64,000 nucleotides of DNA from Dendrobium chrysotoxum (Eukaryota > Streptophyta > Magnoliopsida > Asparagales > Orchidaceae). The notes under the pieces were generated by a model. That model saw nothing but the letters and a program-made list of their open reading frames with translations. It had not been told where the DNA came from and ran no database searches. This document shows positions 36,543-48,220 of this stretch, one piece after another; the first letter of the stretch is position 1; every line of letters starts with the position of its first letter. Position numbers and translations under genes: made by a program. The stretch covers positions 6,620,126-6,684,125 of the forward strand of contig CM034311.1 in NCBI GenBank assembly GCA_019925795.1. The letters run 5' to 3'.

Positions 36543-37824
36543 ATTTTAATTTTGATTTTAAGAAATATTTATTTTATTAATATTTTATTTGAATTTCGTT
36601 TTCAGTTCATGCATTTTATTATATTTGTGAATTCAATTTGAATGTAATTAATTATTTTTTTTATCTAATTTGAATAGGTAAATTTTATTTATTATTCGAA
36701 TAAATTTTTTGGTTTTTATATATTTTATAATTTATTAGAATTATAATTTGAATTATCAAATTAATAAACCCTAAATGATTTAGAATCTAATAATCTACAT
36801 AGGGAGGCAAACTAAGTTCAATTAATCATTTCTAGCGCTCGTAAAGCTAACATGAATGCTAACATACATCGATGGATTCAAGTTATAAAATGAAAAGATT
36901 AATGGTTCTATCAGGCCCTAAGGTTTTGGAAAGCATGAAGGTACGAAAAATAGGCCTCAGAGACCTAGGGCTTCTAAGTTTCAGAATACTTATCTCACCA
37001 GAGTCATTCAAGTGGTTTCTGGCCATAGCAACCACATTTGGAAGAAATGGGTGCGATTAAATTTCTTGTGCTTGTCGTCCAAGTGCTCACCATGGTCCCT
37101 TATCCATATGTTCATGAAAATTCCTCACAAAATCTTAAAAAATAAAGAAAGGAAATCGTGGTTAGTTATTAAGTAAATGAAGAAGCATGTATTTAAATTT
37201 TAATTAAAACAAAATATTTACTTTTTTTGGACTTTTTTGTAGGCTTTATTTGATTCTGTTTTTGAAACTTAAGTTTGGAAGAGATTTGTGTAATTTTTGA
37301 ACTTATCCCAAGTAATAGAAAGAGAATAGGAAGGAAGAAGGAGATGTAAGAAGAGGTAGAGTGAGAGAAAGAAAACAAATGCCAATTTAATTCTCCTTCC
37401 AAAATATATATTCCCATCCTCACCAAGATTCAAATAGTGACAAGTAACTTTCACGATTTGTGAAATTTCACGTTCTAACAAAACGTTGGTAGGCATCTTG
37501 ATTATATTTTCTTTGTCATGCAATATGGTAAGAGAAGCAAATCAGATACAATCTAATATTGCTGTAATTACTCATTTCCCTATGCCATTAGTCATGTATT
37601 TTGCATTAAATGAGTAAGGTACTGAGGCACATAGTCATAGACAAAGCTATTATTACGTGCGTAAACTACAATGCATTACCAATTAGCCAGAGACTATATA
37701 TTCAATAAAGCTCATTTGATTGGAAGAAAGTTATGGCACTCAACAAGCTATTTTTGAAGGATAATGTTTATAATGAATGATAAAACCTCAAATCCCTCAT
37801 ACGAAAAGTTGGGATTCATTTATT

Positions 37825-37860
<36 letters not shown>

Positions 37861-38915
37861 CAGATTACTGGGGAAACTCAACAAGATAATATCGATTTGA
37901 AATGTTAAAAATATTCTCAACCCAATACCTAGTCTCACAAGCATAATATAGAAATGAGAGTTTGTAAAGTTCTTAATGTTAACCAGTTTTTTTCTCATTT
38001 CTATTTCAGAAAAGCATGAAATCAACTAATGCCAATATCTCTTGATTAACAAAACAAAGGTGTATATGCCGTAAGGGATATTAACATGGAGGGAGACTTT
38101 ACGTTTTTCGAAAGATTACAGGCCCAGCAAATATATCTAGTATTTGGGATTTAAGAAATTTCTTGCAAGCACTTTATTTATTCTTCAATAAAGAGGAATG
38201 TGATAGGGATGACTCCTTCATATTTTCAAGAAGCTAAAAAACAAGAGGACAATAGTCTGATTTCTTTTATATTTAGAACATTCTACTTTCATGCTTTTGG
38301 TTCGCACACACGGGTTTGGGTCGAATGGTAGAGGATTCGATTCGTCTCCTTCTTCCTAAATGGGATCCCCCAACTAGTCCATATTTAACCTGATGGCATT
38401 TGTGAGATGAATGACCATCAAGCCCCTAATCTAATTAGTATCGATGGCTAAGATTATCTACTTGTTTTAAAGAGAGTTTGAGGGCTGAATTGGCAAAGCA
38501 AAGCTGAACTAAAACACGCCAAAATGATTATATATTGAGTTCAAATTTTAATTTTATTGAATTGATTTGAGCTAATCAACACTGATTTTTTTTAGATTAT
38601 GTAGAGATTAGTTAAACTGGACCCAGATCGAATGGGAGAGCTACCACCGATCTTTAAAATTTCATTTGATCCGAGTCAAATCAGCTCGATGATGCTCTAT
38701 TGAATTTGTTTGATTAATGTAAAATTAATTTTAATTAATTTGGGTTTGGCCCGACCTAATCTAACTATCGATCAGCGGCACCGAGGTCGAATCAGAATCA
38801 AGTCGAATCGACTTGACGTCGTTCAATCTTATTTATTTGATCAAATTGACTTCAATTTGCCCAAATATAGTTCAATTTTTATTTTAACGAAGGGATCATG
38901 ATATGATTTTTCTTT
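36543..38915. other. AT-rich non-coding spacer
   Basis: No recognisable gene or element. Short frames at 36872-37060, 37193-37523 and 38710-38901 have no domain. The 36543-36780 part continues the AT-rich target of element C. Part of this may be the remainder of an insertion that split element B. Confidence 0.5.
37827..37857. repeat. (AT)15 microsatellite
   Basis: Uninterrupted 31-bp AT alternation. Confidence 0.95.
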
Positions 38916-38919
38916 GCCA

Positions 38920-39780
38920 AATATGAGGTCAACAACAACTTATTATAGGATGTTGGATAAAATCTTCAAAGTATAAAAGGGAAGAAACATCAAAGTTTAA
39001 GTAGATGATCTCCTGGTCAAGACCAGTCTCTCGACCAACACATCAAAGATCTCCAAGAGACATTCATTACTATCAAGAAATACAACATGTTGCTGAATCC
39101 TTTGAAGTGTACCTTTGGAGCAGACGCAAGGAAAATCCTTGGGTTCCTCTCACATTTGATGCAATTAGAGTCAACCCCAATAAGGTACAAGCTATACTGT
39201 AGATGAAAATAACCAAAACTGCCAAGGAAGTCCAGCGACTCATATGGCGAATAACATGACTCAACTGTTTTATCTCTCAACTTGGAGAGAGATGCTCCTC
39301 CTTCTTTAAAATCCTTAGAAACGTGAAGAAATTCTCTTAGGAAGAAGATTATGAAGCCTCCTTCCAACAATTGAAGATCCTTCTCACTTCATCTCCTCTT
39401 CTTTAAAGCCCTCAGCTGAGCAAAAGCTTATTGCTATACCTTAGAGTCGATGAAAATGTTATCAACTCTGTGCTCATCATATAAGAAAGAAAGAAGTAAT
39501 GACCCATCTATTATGTGAGTCGTACGCTCTGAGGCATAGATCAAAGGTACCACATCATGGAAAAATTTCCATGGTAACTCATCAACTTAGCCATAACATT
39601 GTGACTTTACTTCTAGGCCCATTCCATTCAGGTAGTAACCGATCATTCTCTCAAGGCAATTCTCACCAAACCTGATCTCTCAGGCCGGTTACTCAAATGG
39701 TCCATAAAACTGAGTGAATTCTCAATCTCATATACACCAAGGATGTCCATCAAAGCTTAGGCACTCATAGATTTTCTAGT
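38920..39780 (+). pseudogene. Element B reverse transcriptase, 3' part
   Basis: RT resumes at NMRSTTTYYRMLDKIFK (about 38920), which aligns with the block following PFGLKN. VDDLLVKT (about 39003) is the YVDD catalytic box with a stop in place of Tyr. Next come degraded NP.KC.F / GKFLGF-type text (39090-39150), VNPNKVQAIL (39172-39200) and the connection region to about 39780. The first few residues overlap in content with the last ones at 26580-26605, so the two halves may not be perfectly contiguous parts of one copy. Confidence 0.75.
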
Positions 39781-39814
39781 AGACTACACCAACCAAGGTA
39801 CATATTTAAAAATA

Positions 39815-40210
39815 ATGATGCAACCTCGCTGGATGTTATATATAGACGACTCCTCAGGCGAGAAAGGAGTAAGTGCAGGCATGGTCCTTAGAAGCCCTAA
39901 TGGGTCATCATCACCCAAGACACAAACTTCAAATTCAAGATCACTAATAACCAGACCGAGTACAAAGCTTTACTCATCAGTCTATAATTTGCCTCCAGAT
40001 AAGAAGTATACTCAGATTTGTAACTAATGGTGAACATTGTTAATGGTGTATATGAAGTCAAAAATGAATTCCTCACAAAATATCTATTCAAGTTTAAAAT
40101 AGAAATAGGCAAGCGTGAATACTTTAAAATTTTCCAAATTCCTTGAATGAGAATCAACTTGCTGACCTTCTCTCTAAATAAGGAAACATCGATGGCCAGC
40201 CTATCATAAG
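39815..40210 (+). pseudogene. Element B RNase H, broken
   Basis: WMLYIDDSSGEKGVSAGMVLRSPNG (39824-39900) is the RNase H opening (W.LYVDGSS...GAG.VL.SP.G), with the first catalytic Asp present. A frame change follows near 39910. EYKALLISL-like text (39955) and VNGVYEVKNEFLTKYL (40036-40085) mark the later helices. Confidence 0.75.
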
Positions 40211-40389
40211 AATCGTAACACCTGCCATAAAGAAAGAAGTGATACAAATAGAAATGGATCATCCAACTCTAAGTCATATAAATAGGGTTAAACCTTATGT
40301 TGAGTATTTGAAAATCGAATCAATCAATAATAAGGTCGGTAAGCCTAGGTAATTCAAGATCAAAGCAGCTAACTACCTACTACTTACTG

Positions 40390-41246
40390 ACAGCCTATTT
40401 AGAAGATTCAGTTCCTTGCTTAACCTCAAGTGCATACAAAAAGATTAAAAGGAAATATTACTGACCAAGATCCACTTAGGCAAATGTGGTAGCCACTCAG
40501 GAGGACGTACACTCACCTACAGAATCCTTAGGAAATGATACTTCTAACTAACCCTAAGCAAAGATAGAAAATTTTCCAAAAGATGCATATAATGCCAAAA
40601 ATTCCCTTTAATGAAGCTACAACCCTCTCTTAAGTTACACTCAATCATGAGCCTATTACCATTTTCCATGTGGGGAATGGAACTGTTAGGTCCATTTTTA
40701 TCATCAATATGGCAAAGAAGGTTCATCCTAGTCATGATCAACTACTTCACCAATTAGATTGAAGCCAAATTACTCACTTACATAATATTTGTTGTGGTTC
40801 AACATTTTATTTGGACATATATTATTTATCGACACAAAGTTCCTTTAACCATACTAGCTGATAATAGGCCATAATTCGCTGATCAAAGTATCAAAGAATT
40901 CTATAGTATCCTAGGAATTTTTCTCAAAATTTGCCACCTTTCATCACCCTTAGACTAATGGTTAGGTTGAAGCAGCCAACAAGCTCATACTCAGCCTCCT
41001 AAAAAAAAGTCGAATGTGCTAAGGGAAAATGGGCAGAACTACTTCCCACAGCACTATGGGCACTTAAAAGAACCTCATCAATGGATACCAAGCACACCCC
41101 TTTCTCACTCTTGCATAATACTAAGGCCATAGTTCTAATAGAACTTGACTTGCAGAGCTAAAGGGTGTTAACCACAACCCATGATCAGGACATCAAGTTT
41201 AATAAATGGAAGATAACCACTGACTTATTGGAAGAGCTTAGAGCAC
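40390..41246 (+). pseudogene. Element B integrase, zinc-binding and core domains
   Basis: GKCGSHSGGRTLTYRILRK (about 40481) and CI.CQKF (about 40585) mark the HHCC zinc-binding domain. The core starts at about 40660 with LPFSMWGMELLGPF, where the usual first catalytic Asp (WGMDLLGP) is Glu. ILADNRP.FAD (about 40850-40885) holds the second Asp. KSNVLRENGQNYF, PTALWALKRT (around 41045-41075) and MLTTTHDQDIKFNKW lead into the C-terminal part, cut at 41246 by a solo LTR. Confidence 0.8.
41242..41246. repeat. Left target-site duplication (AGCAC)
   Basis: AGCAC precedes the LTR start; identical to 44032-44036. Confidence 0.85.
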
Positions 41247-41279
41247 TGTTGATCTCATTTTTGTATGAGGTCAGTAGGA

Positions 41280-41770
41280 CCAATCCAGACCTAAAGATCT
41301 TTTTAATCATAAGGATCAATCTTGACTCTAGGATCAATATGATCTTAGATCAATCCAGACTTTAAGATCAATCCAGATTCAAATCAATCATGACCCCAGA
41401 TCAGTCTAGTTTATAGACCATCCTAGATCCTAAGATTATTTTAGAATCTAAAAACCCTAGGATCTTCCTAGATTTCAGACTTTAGGATCTACTCTAGATC
41501 CTAAGACTCTTCTAGACCCTAGATCCTAGGATTCTTAGACTCTAGAGACCTCCTAGATCCTAGACCTTAGGATTCTTCTAGACTTCAGGTCTTAGGATCT
41601 ACCCATGTCCTAGATCTACCCAGACTCTAGGATCTTCTTAGACTTCAGTCCCTAGGATCTACTCTAGACCCTAGGATTCCTTTAAGCTAACCTAGACCCT
41701 AAGATCTACTCTAAACTTCAGGATTCCTCTAAATCAATCTAGATTTCAATTCAATCTAAACTTAATTCAA
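41280..41770. repeat. Degenerate CTAGATCC/CTAGGATC minisatellite
   Basis: Some 500 bp of loosely repeated 15-20-bp units around TAGATCCTAGGATCT, ACCCTAGGATC and ATCAATCCAGA. GATCCTAGGATC-type palindromes recur. Lies at the start of the solo LTR; the lone LTR at 15792 does not show it clearly. Confidence 0.7.
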
Positions 41771-42149
41771 ATCCAGATATTCAAACCCAGAAATTCAATC
41801 CAAACCCAAGGCTAAGGACTCAGGTCCTTAAAGCCTTTTCTAGTGAATCTTTGAACACTTCAAAATCTAGTCAAGTGACCTCTAATTTGGAGTCTGTCAG
41901 TTGTATACTGATGTGACATGTCTCTAGAGGCAATCCTCCAAATTTTAACTCATTCTGAGGTCTCTAACCCCAGAAATTGGATTGAAATCCGAAGGCTGTA
42001 AAACCTTCAAATATTTACGGCCTATGTCATTTAACCTATCACCTAGTGGATTTTAACCTTGGAGCTTTCTGTGAAGCCTCCAATCACTTCCAGACCCTTG
42101 ATTATGACTCATTGAATATTAAACTGCATTTTGTTGGACTCAATTTAAC

Positions 42150-42640
42150 CTCTAGTTGACCAGGGATCAAAATGACTAAAATACCCCTTGGGGGTATGAA
42201 CAGTCACCTTGGATCAAATGAGCTCCAAATCCAATGCAACCACTTCCAGCAAGTTTCAAATATCAAACCAAACCTGTCGGATCCAAAACCAAACCCTGGG
42301 TCAACCTGGTTGATCAAGTCAACCTAGGTTGACCTAAAGGCCCATTAAGGGCCCAAACATGTCATTTTGACCAAATGACTTTCCCAGACCTTAGGATCAC
42401 CCCCAACACACTCAAAACATTACTCCAAACCTGTTGAGCCAAACCTTTGACCCTGGGTCAACCTAGTTGACCAAGTCAACCTAGGTTGACCAATTCAGCC
42501 CTTAAGTACTTTCATTTTGAATTAAGCTCCAGATCAACTTCAAACCCATTCAAACATCTCTAATCACTCTTCTTAATGATGTGGACTTAATGGGACCCTT
42601 GACCAAGTCACTAGTTGACTTGGTCAACTAAACCCAAATC
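42150..42640. promoter_or_regulatory. Cluster of TTGACC/GGTCAA palindromes in solo LTR
   Basis: The perfect 16-bp palindrome GTCAACCTAGGTTGAC occurs at 42318-42333 and 42475-42490, and about ten further TTGACC/GGTCAA elements lie nearby (for example CTTGACCAAGTCACTAGTTG near 42599). Comparable to the cluster at 16180-16560. Confidence 0.4.
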
Positions 42641-44031
42641 TAGTCAAACTTGATTTATTTGGTTCAAAATTATCTCAACCATCCAACTCAAGTTCTCTAA
42701 ATCTCCAAACCCTCAAGCTCACATCAAAGAGAGGTTTAAGTGCATTCAAATATATTTGAAGTCAAATTACCTTGATTTGACTTGTTCAAATCTTATTCTA
42801 TCATACTTCTAATCTTGTTCAAGCTCTAGTCAATTTAAATCATCCAAATCCATTTCAAGCTTTAAATCAACTCCAAACCATAGCCTAGACTAGTCCCAAT
42901 TCTTGGCTAATTAAATCCATGAAAAGTTGATTAAGTCAACTTGTTAAGGTTTGGTCAAACCATTTTAATACCCTATGTTTTACTCAAATGTCAAACCCAT
43001 ACTTTGGAAATTAATCCAACCCATCCTAATTAGCTCTTGGTGCCACTTGGTATGCCATGACAGCTGATTTGACCTATTGATTGGTCAAACCAGTCAACAG
43101 GTGGTTAAAAACCCATTAAATGGCTTAATTACCTATCTAGAGTTAATCCATTCCTTATCAAATCATTCCAGCAGCTCTAGCAGGGTCTAGAGACTTCCAA
43201 AAATCCTTCACAGTCCTTGGATGAAGATCCAATGGGTCAAATCATCCCCATGTGCAAATGGGGACTAAGGGACACTTTCCACATAGATGTCCTTTGTGCC
43301 TTTTATTCTTCTACTCCCAACAACCTTCAGGACATTTGGCAGCCATCTAGGAGCTCGCAAATTCAATCCCAGCTGTCCCTTGAGTCCAAGGATAATTGAA
43401 TAGGGTAAATCACCCAAAATGAAGATCATTCTCCTTTGGGCACTCTATCCCCATCCAAGCTCTCCCAGACCAAAGTTTTTGTTCATTTGAACTCCAAACT
43501 CTTCCCCCTTCGATTTCCAATCAAATCCAGCCACTAAAGTCCTGCCAGCGGCAAGATCTCCGGCGAATAGGAGCTGAATTTCGTCCAACCCCCATAGCTT
43601 CTGATCCAGGGCTCATCAGACCACTCGTTCAAGAGGGAAAAGTTGCGTGGATAGTCCACAAGCTCAGAGATATCAAAAGTTCCAAAATCCAACGGTTAGA
43701 TTCATCAAAAACACAAACCCTAGCTTAGATATCATAGGGTAATTTAGCTTTTAATTAAGCGCTTTTTAAGCCAATTTTTTTTATCTACATGAATACTCAT
43801 TTTGACCCTTCGGGGTCATATGTAGTTCTTTCTCAAATTCAACTATGATAATTAGGATAAATTCAAATATTTGAAATCTGAACCTATTAGGGAACGATAT
43901 GTTCACCTTCCGAGGTGATATATCATTCATAATAAGCGTTCAATTTTAAAATTAAAATTCTAGAAATTTTAAGTTTCCCAAAGAAAATTAAATCTTTTTC
44001 AAAACTATTTATATTTTTTTTAATCAAAACA

Positions 44032-44036
44032 AGCAC
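44032..44036. repeat. Right target-site duplication (AGCAC)
   Basis: AGCAC right after the CA end of the solo LTR. Confidence 0.85.
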
Positions 44037-44311
44037 CGGTCACACTTCGACAAGAAGAATAAAGATAAGATCTGCTGGATACTAAAATTCACATGTCAAA
44101 GAGAAAATCTTTGTACTCGAATACCTCATATTAAACAAAAATAGACATATCCACTCATCACTAATTGCTTGGTAAAGTAGTAAGCATTTGGAAAGGCCCC
44201 TATATCATTAAAAGACAAGTTGGCCTAGAAGCCTACCAACTATAGGGCCATAAGGGAAAAGAAATACCTAAGACATGGACCATTGATGACCTCAAGTCAT
44301 TTTATCCATAA
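44037..44311 (+). pseudogene. Element B integrase C-terminus and pol stop
   Basis: Continues the reading interrupted at 41246. About 44165-44305 reads CLVK/AFGKAPI, then in the next frame IWKGPYIIKRQVGLEAYQL, KGKEIPKTWTIDDLKSFYP and a stop at 44309-44311. This is the conserved W.GPY....PGAY.L....G...P..WN...LK.YYP ending of Tat-type integrase. Confidence 0.8.
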
Positions 44312-44489
44312 AGGAAGCATCTAACATTTTATTAAGAACATCTTTTATTTACCCTTCATGAGAAAAACTCTTATAAAATAAAAATATAAAAGTCATCTAC
44401 TAGAAATAAGACCACCACTTCAAAATTATTGGGAAACTCAAAATGCCAAGACTGAATGCATGGATGGTGTCATGATAACTCCTTAATAG

Positions 44490-45110
44490 GCCCTTTTAAG
44501 GAAAAACTTGTCAAACCATAATACCTCAATTATATAATAATCAAGCACGATCACCTGAGTAGTGGGTCAATTCAAGTCCTCCTCCCAGGTTCAAGCTGAA
44601 AGGAAAGATTGGACTACTCCTTACATTAAACCAAGGCCCCCATGGTCTCAGCACTTTCCATGCATACTAGATCCCCAATGTGAAGGAAAGTCTTCTTTCT
44701 AGTAAGGGCCACTTATTATTCCCTATCAAGCGACTAATGATAGGCTACGCTTTGTACCCTAAAAAATAAACCTCCAAATGAGTTCTCCCACACTAAAGAG
44801 ACCTGTTTAAGGAGAAACCTGTCAAACCATAGTATCTCGACTATGTAATTATCAAGCATGATCATCTGAGTAGCGCAGGCCATTTGACTCCTCCTCCAGT
44901 TTCAAGCTACAAGAAAAGATTGGACTGCTCCTTGAGGTGAGCCAAGGGCCTCAGAAACTTAAAACCTGCCAACGTGCTAGAGCCCTCAACATGAAGGAAA
45001 GTCATCTTTTTATCAAGATCCACTCTTTATTCCTTGTTGAGTGATTAGTGCTACATTTCAAATCCTAAAAAATTAAACTCCAAATGAGCTCACCCACACT
45101 TTAAAATAGA
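44490..45110 (+). repeat. 311-bp direct tandem duplication
   Basis: Two imperfect copies (44490-44800, 44801-45110) share TGTCAAACCATA, TCAAGCA(C/T)GATCA(C/T)CTGAG, AAAGATTGGACT(A/G)CTCCTT and CCAAATGAG(T/C)TC. It lies between the pol stop and the missing 3' LTR, where Tat elements often have tandem repeats. Confidence 0.8.
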
Positions 45111-45529
45111 AGCAAACAAAAGTGCAAGTTAAACATCTATTTGCAAGTTATTTGCCCTATGATCGGGGAACTCAAGCTAAGGTATAAGATCTGTTATTAT
45201 GAATTCACACACATATAAACATGCCCACCTCTCTTAGGAATAGAGTTTCATCAAACTTTTCCTCGAGCAAAATTTATAAAGTTATTTACTAGCATCACGT
45301 AAGAATAAATAAGCATATAAACACTTGTATTTCTCAATTAAGTATATAAGTAGAATAGTAAAAATGAATAGAGGTATCAAAAACAATCTTTATTTCATGT
45401 CTTTTATTACAAGCATTTACACTTACACTCACCCAAAAGGCTCACTCTATTTCCTTGTGAAATAACTCATGCCAGAGAGAACATCTCTAATAAGTTGAGT
45501 GGAATGGGATGAGAAACCTTGACCCTCAT
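45111..45529. other. Untranslated spacer of element B
   Basis: AT-rich, no gene seen. On minus it would be the 3' flank of the short frame at 45536-45730. Confidence 0.4.
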
Positions 45530-45740
45530 TTTACCTTACTTTCCACCTGACATCTCTCCCTTAGAGTATTTCACAAGGAACACATCAAGAAACTCACATG
45601 CATCTCTCCTTCCCACAAGAACATGTGTCGATACATCAGGCAACTCAAGGAAAAGAATGAGCTTCCCAGCTTGCCTGAGGAGGCGTATCAGCTCCTTAAC
45701 CTTCTTAGCAATAAAATCAGACAAGGTCATATCTTAGACC
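45530..45740 (-). pseudogene. Possible antisense ORF remnant of element B
   Basis: 64-residue frame on minus, MTLSDFIAKKVKELIRLLRQ with ELPDVSTHVLVG and CEFLDVFLVKYSKG. I do not recognise a domain. Some Tat-lineage elements carry an extra ORF antisense to pol between pol and the 3' LTR. This frame and 55380-56500 lie on the right strand and place for such a gene, now split by the Copia insertion. Low confidence. Confidence 0.3.
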
Positions 45741-46148
45741 CACTTCAATGGATGCCACCACCTTAAAGGAGCAATGGAAGAGAAAATGAAAGATGGATAA
45801 AGTGTGCATATCACTATAATAAAGCACCCTATCCATCTTCCATTTCACTCTCAAAATAAAAGGAGTCATATAATGCCTCTTATGTAAAAAAAATATATTT
45901 ACACCAAAAGGCTAATAATAGGAAGAAAGTCATGTCTTTCTTCTTATTTTTTTGTTCATATGTTATAAGAAGAAGTACCATAAAATCAATGAAAGCTTTT
46001 AGCTATGCCAGCCATTGAAAGGTAAGCTCACCCTCGAAAAGCAAGCTCAAGGAATACAACCATCTTAACAGATGTAACTAATATACAAATCTATTCACAC
46101 TCCAATGAATCCGCTCATTCTATTTATAGAATGACAACCAAGAAGCAT
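45741..46148. other. Spacer before Copia element F
   Basis: AT-rich with no recognisable gene. It continues across the Copia insertion at 54555. Confidence 0.4.
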
Positions 46149-46153
46149 CATGT
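46149..46153. repeat. Left target-site duplication of element F (CATGT)
   Basis: CATGT before the TG of the left LTR; same as 54550-54554. Confidence 0.85.
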
Positions 46154-47965
46154 TGAAAGTACGAGATGCACCAAGAAGGGTGTGGGGGTGAATTAGTATT
46201 TTAAAAATAATCCTAAATAGGAGTACTAGTTTTTGTAGATTTTTTTTTATAAAAAAACTTAGAAATAAGCAATTTTAATTTTTGAATGCGAAAGCTAACA
46301 AATTAAATATGCTTTAAAAATATTGATGATAAAATTCTAATTATCACAACAGAACATTAATTTCTAATTTTTCACCAAGTAGTTATGACAAGAAATTAAA
46401 TGCGAGAAGTAAAATTCTGGAAAAAGAAAAGCACACCAGAGATTTTTATAGTGGTTCGGTCAACCATGACCTACATCCTCTCCCCGGAGTCCTCCACTCC
46501 GAGTATTGCACTAATACTAAGTGACTCTCATTTTGCTCCCACAGCAAGGTGGAGAAGCCTTTACAAAACTCACTTCCACCAAACCTGATGCGACAGAGTG
46601 CCAAATGCTATGTCACCCTCCTGGTGATGGTAACATACATTCCCATTTTTCTCTCTCTTGGAGAAGGTAGAGAACCTCAAGGAACTTAACCTAGAAGCCT
46701 CTCTCCCTAGAACCTAGAGTACTTCCAAGGACTCACCAAGGCCATAGGAGGAGCAAGGGTGTATCTAGCCCGGAGCAACCGTGTGATCTTCTCACACTCC
46801 TTCTCCCTCACGCTCAACCTGACCTTCTCCTTCCTCTCAAACCCTAGATCTCTCAAAGCTACCCTCTCAGAGTACCTTTAGTTGACACACTTTCCTCTCC
46901 TCCTTTTTTTTTAATACAAAAATATAAATTTTATATTAGGCTTAAAAAAAACCTAAAAAATTAAGTTAGTCGTCATTGTTCGTACAGTACAAACTTGCTT
47001 CGTATAGTATGATTAGTTCAAAAATTAATCCTGTCCAGTATGAAAGGAAATGAATAGTTCATAATTTTTCAACACATCATGCCGTATAATCTAAAGATTG
47101 TCCAGTATGACATACTTTATTTCCTTTGTTCATATAGGATGAATCCTCAGACAATCGAAATTCATCTCTGTTAATCTTCCCGCACTATATACTTTATACA
47201 GTATGGTTAGTTAATTTTAAGTAGGTCATACCATACGATATGAATATCATATCGTATAATTAGTACAAAAATCATGGTTTCATTTGGTACTATCTTTGGG
47301 ATGACCAAATTTCATCTCTATTCTTCATACGGTATATATGATCATGATCATTTGGTATGAATAATAATTATTAATTAAACCATGATTTAATTAACTAATT
47401 AGGGGGGTTAATTTTGTAAGATTCTAAATGATCATATAGTATGATTAGAATTGTACAGTATGATTAGTTTAAAAATTAAATTTAAAAATCTTACTTAAAT
47501 TAATCTAGCGGCTAGGATTTTTAGATCGTAACAAATTATATAGTACGATTACGATTGTACAGTATGATTAGTTTCATAAAAACTAATTTCTCAATTAGTC
47601 GTTAAGCCCATTCTTAGATAGTTAGATTATATAGTACGTTGGTAAATTGTACAGTATGATTAGATTAAAAAATTTTAATTTCAAAAATATTTTTCTCTCC
47701 CACTGTATATGTGTGTATGGTCACCCATTTTGTATACTCTCATGTGGCCAGACTCAAGAAATAGAAAATAAGATTACAGACTCTTTTACATCCTATTCTA
47801 CCCAACTTTGAGTCTTTAACAGTCATGAGTGGTGTATATTTTATCTAAAATATTAATACTCACAGACAAAAATAATATCTAAAACATTCAATGAGAAATG
47901 CAATAATACAAATAATATTATTTGTCATAATAAAAATCATAGACTAGGGATCCTGGATTGCAACA
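46154..47965 (-). repeat. Left LTR of element F (3' LTR in sense)
   Basis: 1812 bp from TGAAAGTACGAGATG to GGATTGCAACA. It contains TATAGTGGTTCGGTCAACC (46447) shared with the LTR of D (56709), and decayed GTACAGTA(C/T)GATTAG palindromes between 46980 and 47660. Confidence 0.9.
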
Positions 47966-47980
47966 ATCTCTCTCTTTTTG
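47966..47980 (-). promoter_or_regulatory. Proximal polypurine tract of element F
   Basis: AAAAAGAGAGAGAT on minus next to the sense 3' LTR, preceded by CATCATC. A second tract lies at 48201-48220. Confidence 0.75.
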
Positions 47981-48200
47981 ATGATGTCAAACCATGTTGT
48001 TTGTTAGGCAAGATAAATATTCTTTTTTCCTAAGCTCCCCCTCACTAGGTTATGAAATTAACATTTAAGGGTTGCAAATTTCAAAAAAAAAATCATTTTT
48101 GAATTTTCTCCCTTTTTTTAAAAGTCACTAATAAATAAAGTAGAACAAATTTAAGATTCTATTAAAACATACTGAAACATAACTTTTGAAACATACATTT

Positions 48201-48220
48201 TCTCCCCCTTTTGACATCAC
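48201..48220 (-). promoter_or_regulatory. Distal polypurine tract of element F
   Basis: GTGATGTCAAAAGGGGGAGA on minus, about 235 bp upstream of the proximal tract in sense. The same motif is at 58299-58317 in element D. Confidence 0.6.

Larger units (their letters stand above)
41247..44031 (+). mobile_element. Solo LTR inserted in element B integrase
   Basis: 2785 bp, TGTTGATCTC...AATCAAAACA, flanked by exact AGCAC duplications and with integrase continuing on both sides. It belongs to the element-A LTR superfamily: the end region 43800-44000 (CCCTTCGGGGTCATATG, GAGGTGATATATCATTCAT) matches 4880-5010, and 42000-42060 matches 16040-16100. It is much shorter than its relatives because several kb between about 43740 and 43790 are missing. 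With no internal region present, LTR-LTR recombination is the likely cause. Confidence 0.9.

Noticed and set aside
38320..38390. tRNA-like text near GGGTTTGGGTCGAATGGTAGAG.
   Set aside because: A T-arm-like GGTTCGAATCC-type sequence, acceptor pairing and D-arm could not be assembled.
36872..38901. Possible small host genes in the 36.5-38.9 kb spacer.
   Set aside because: Only frames of 60-84 residues with low-complexity or AT-driven composition; no splice-compatible exon series or domain recognised.
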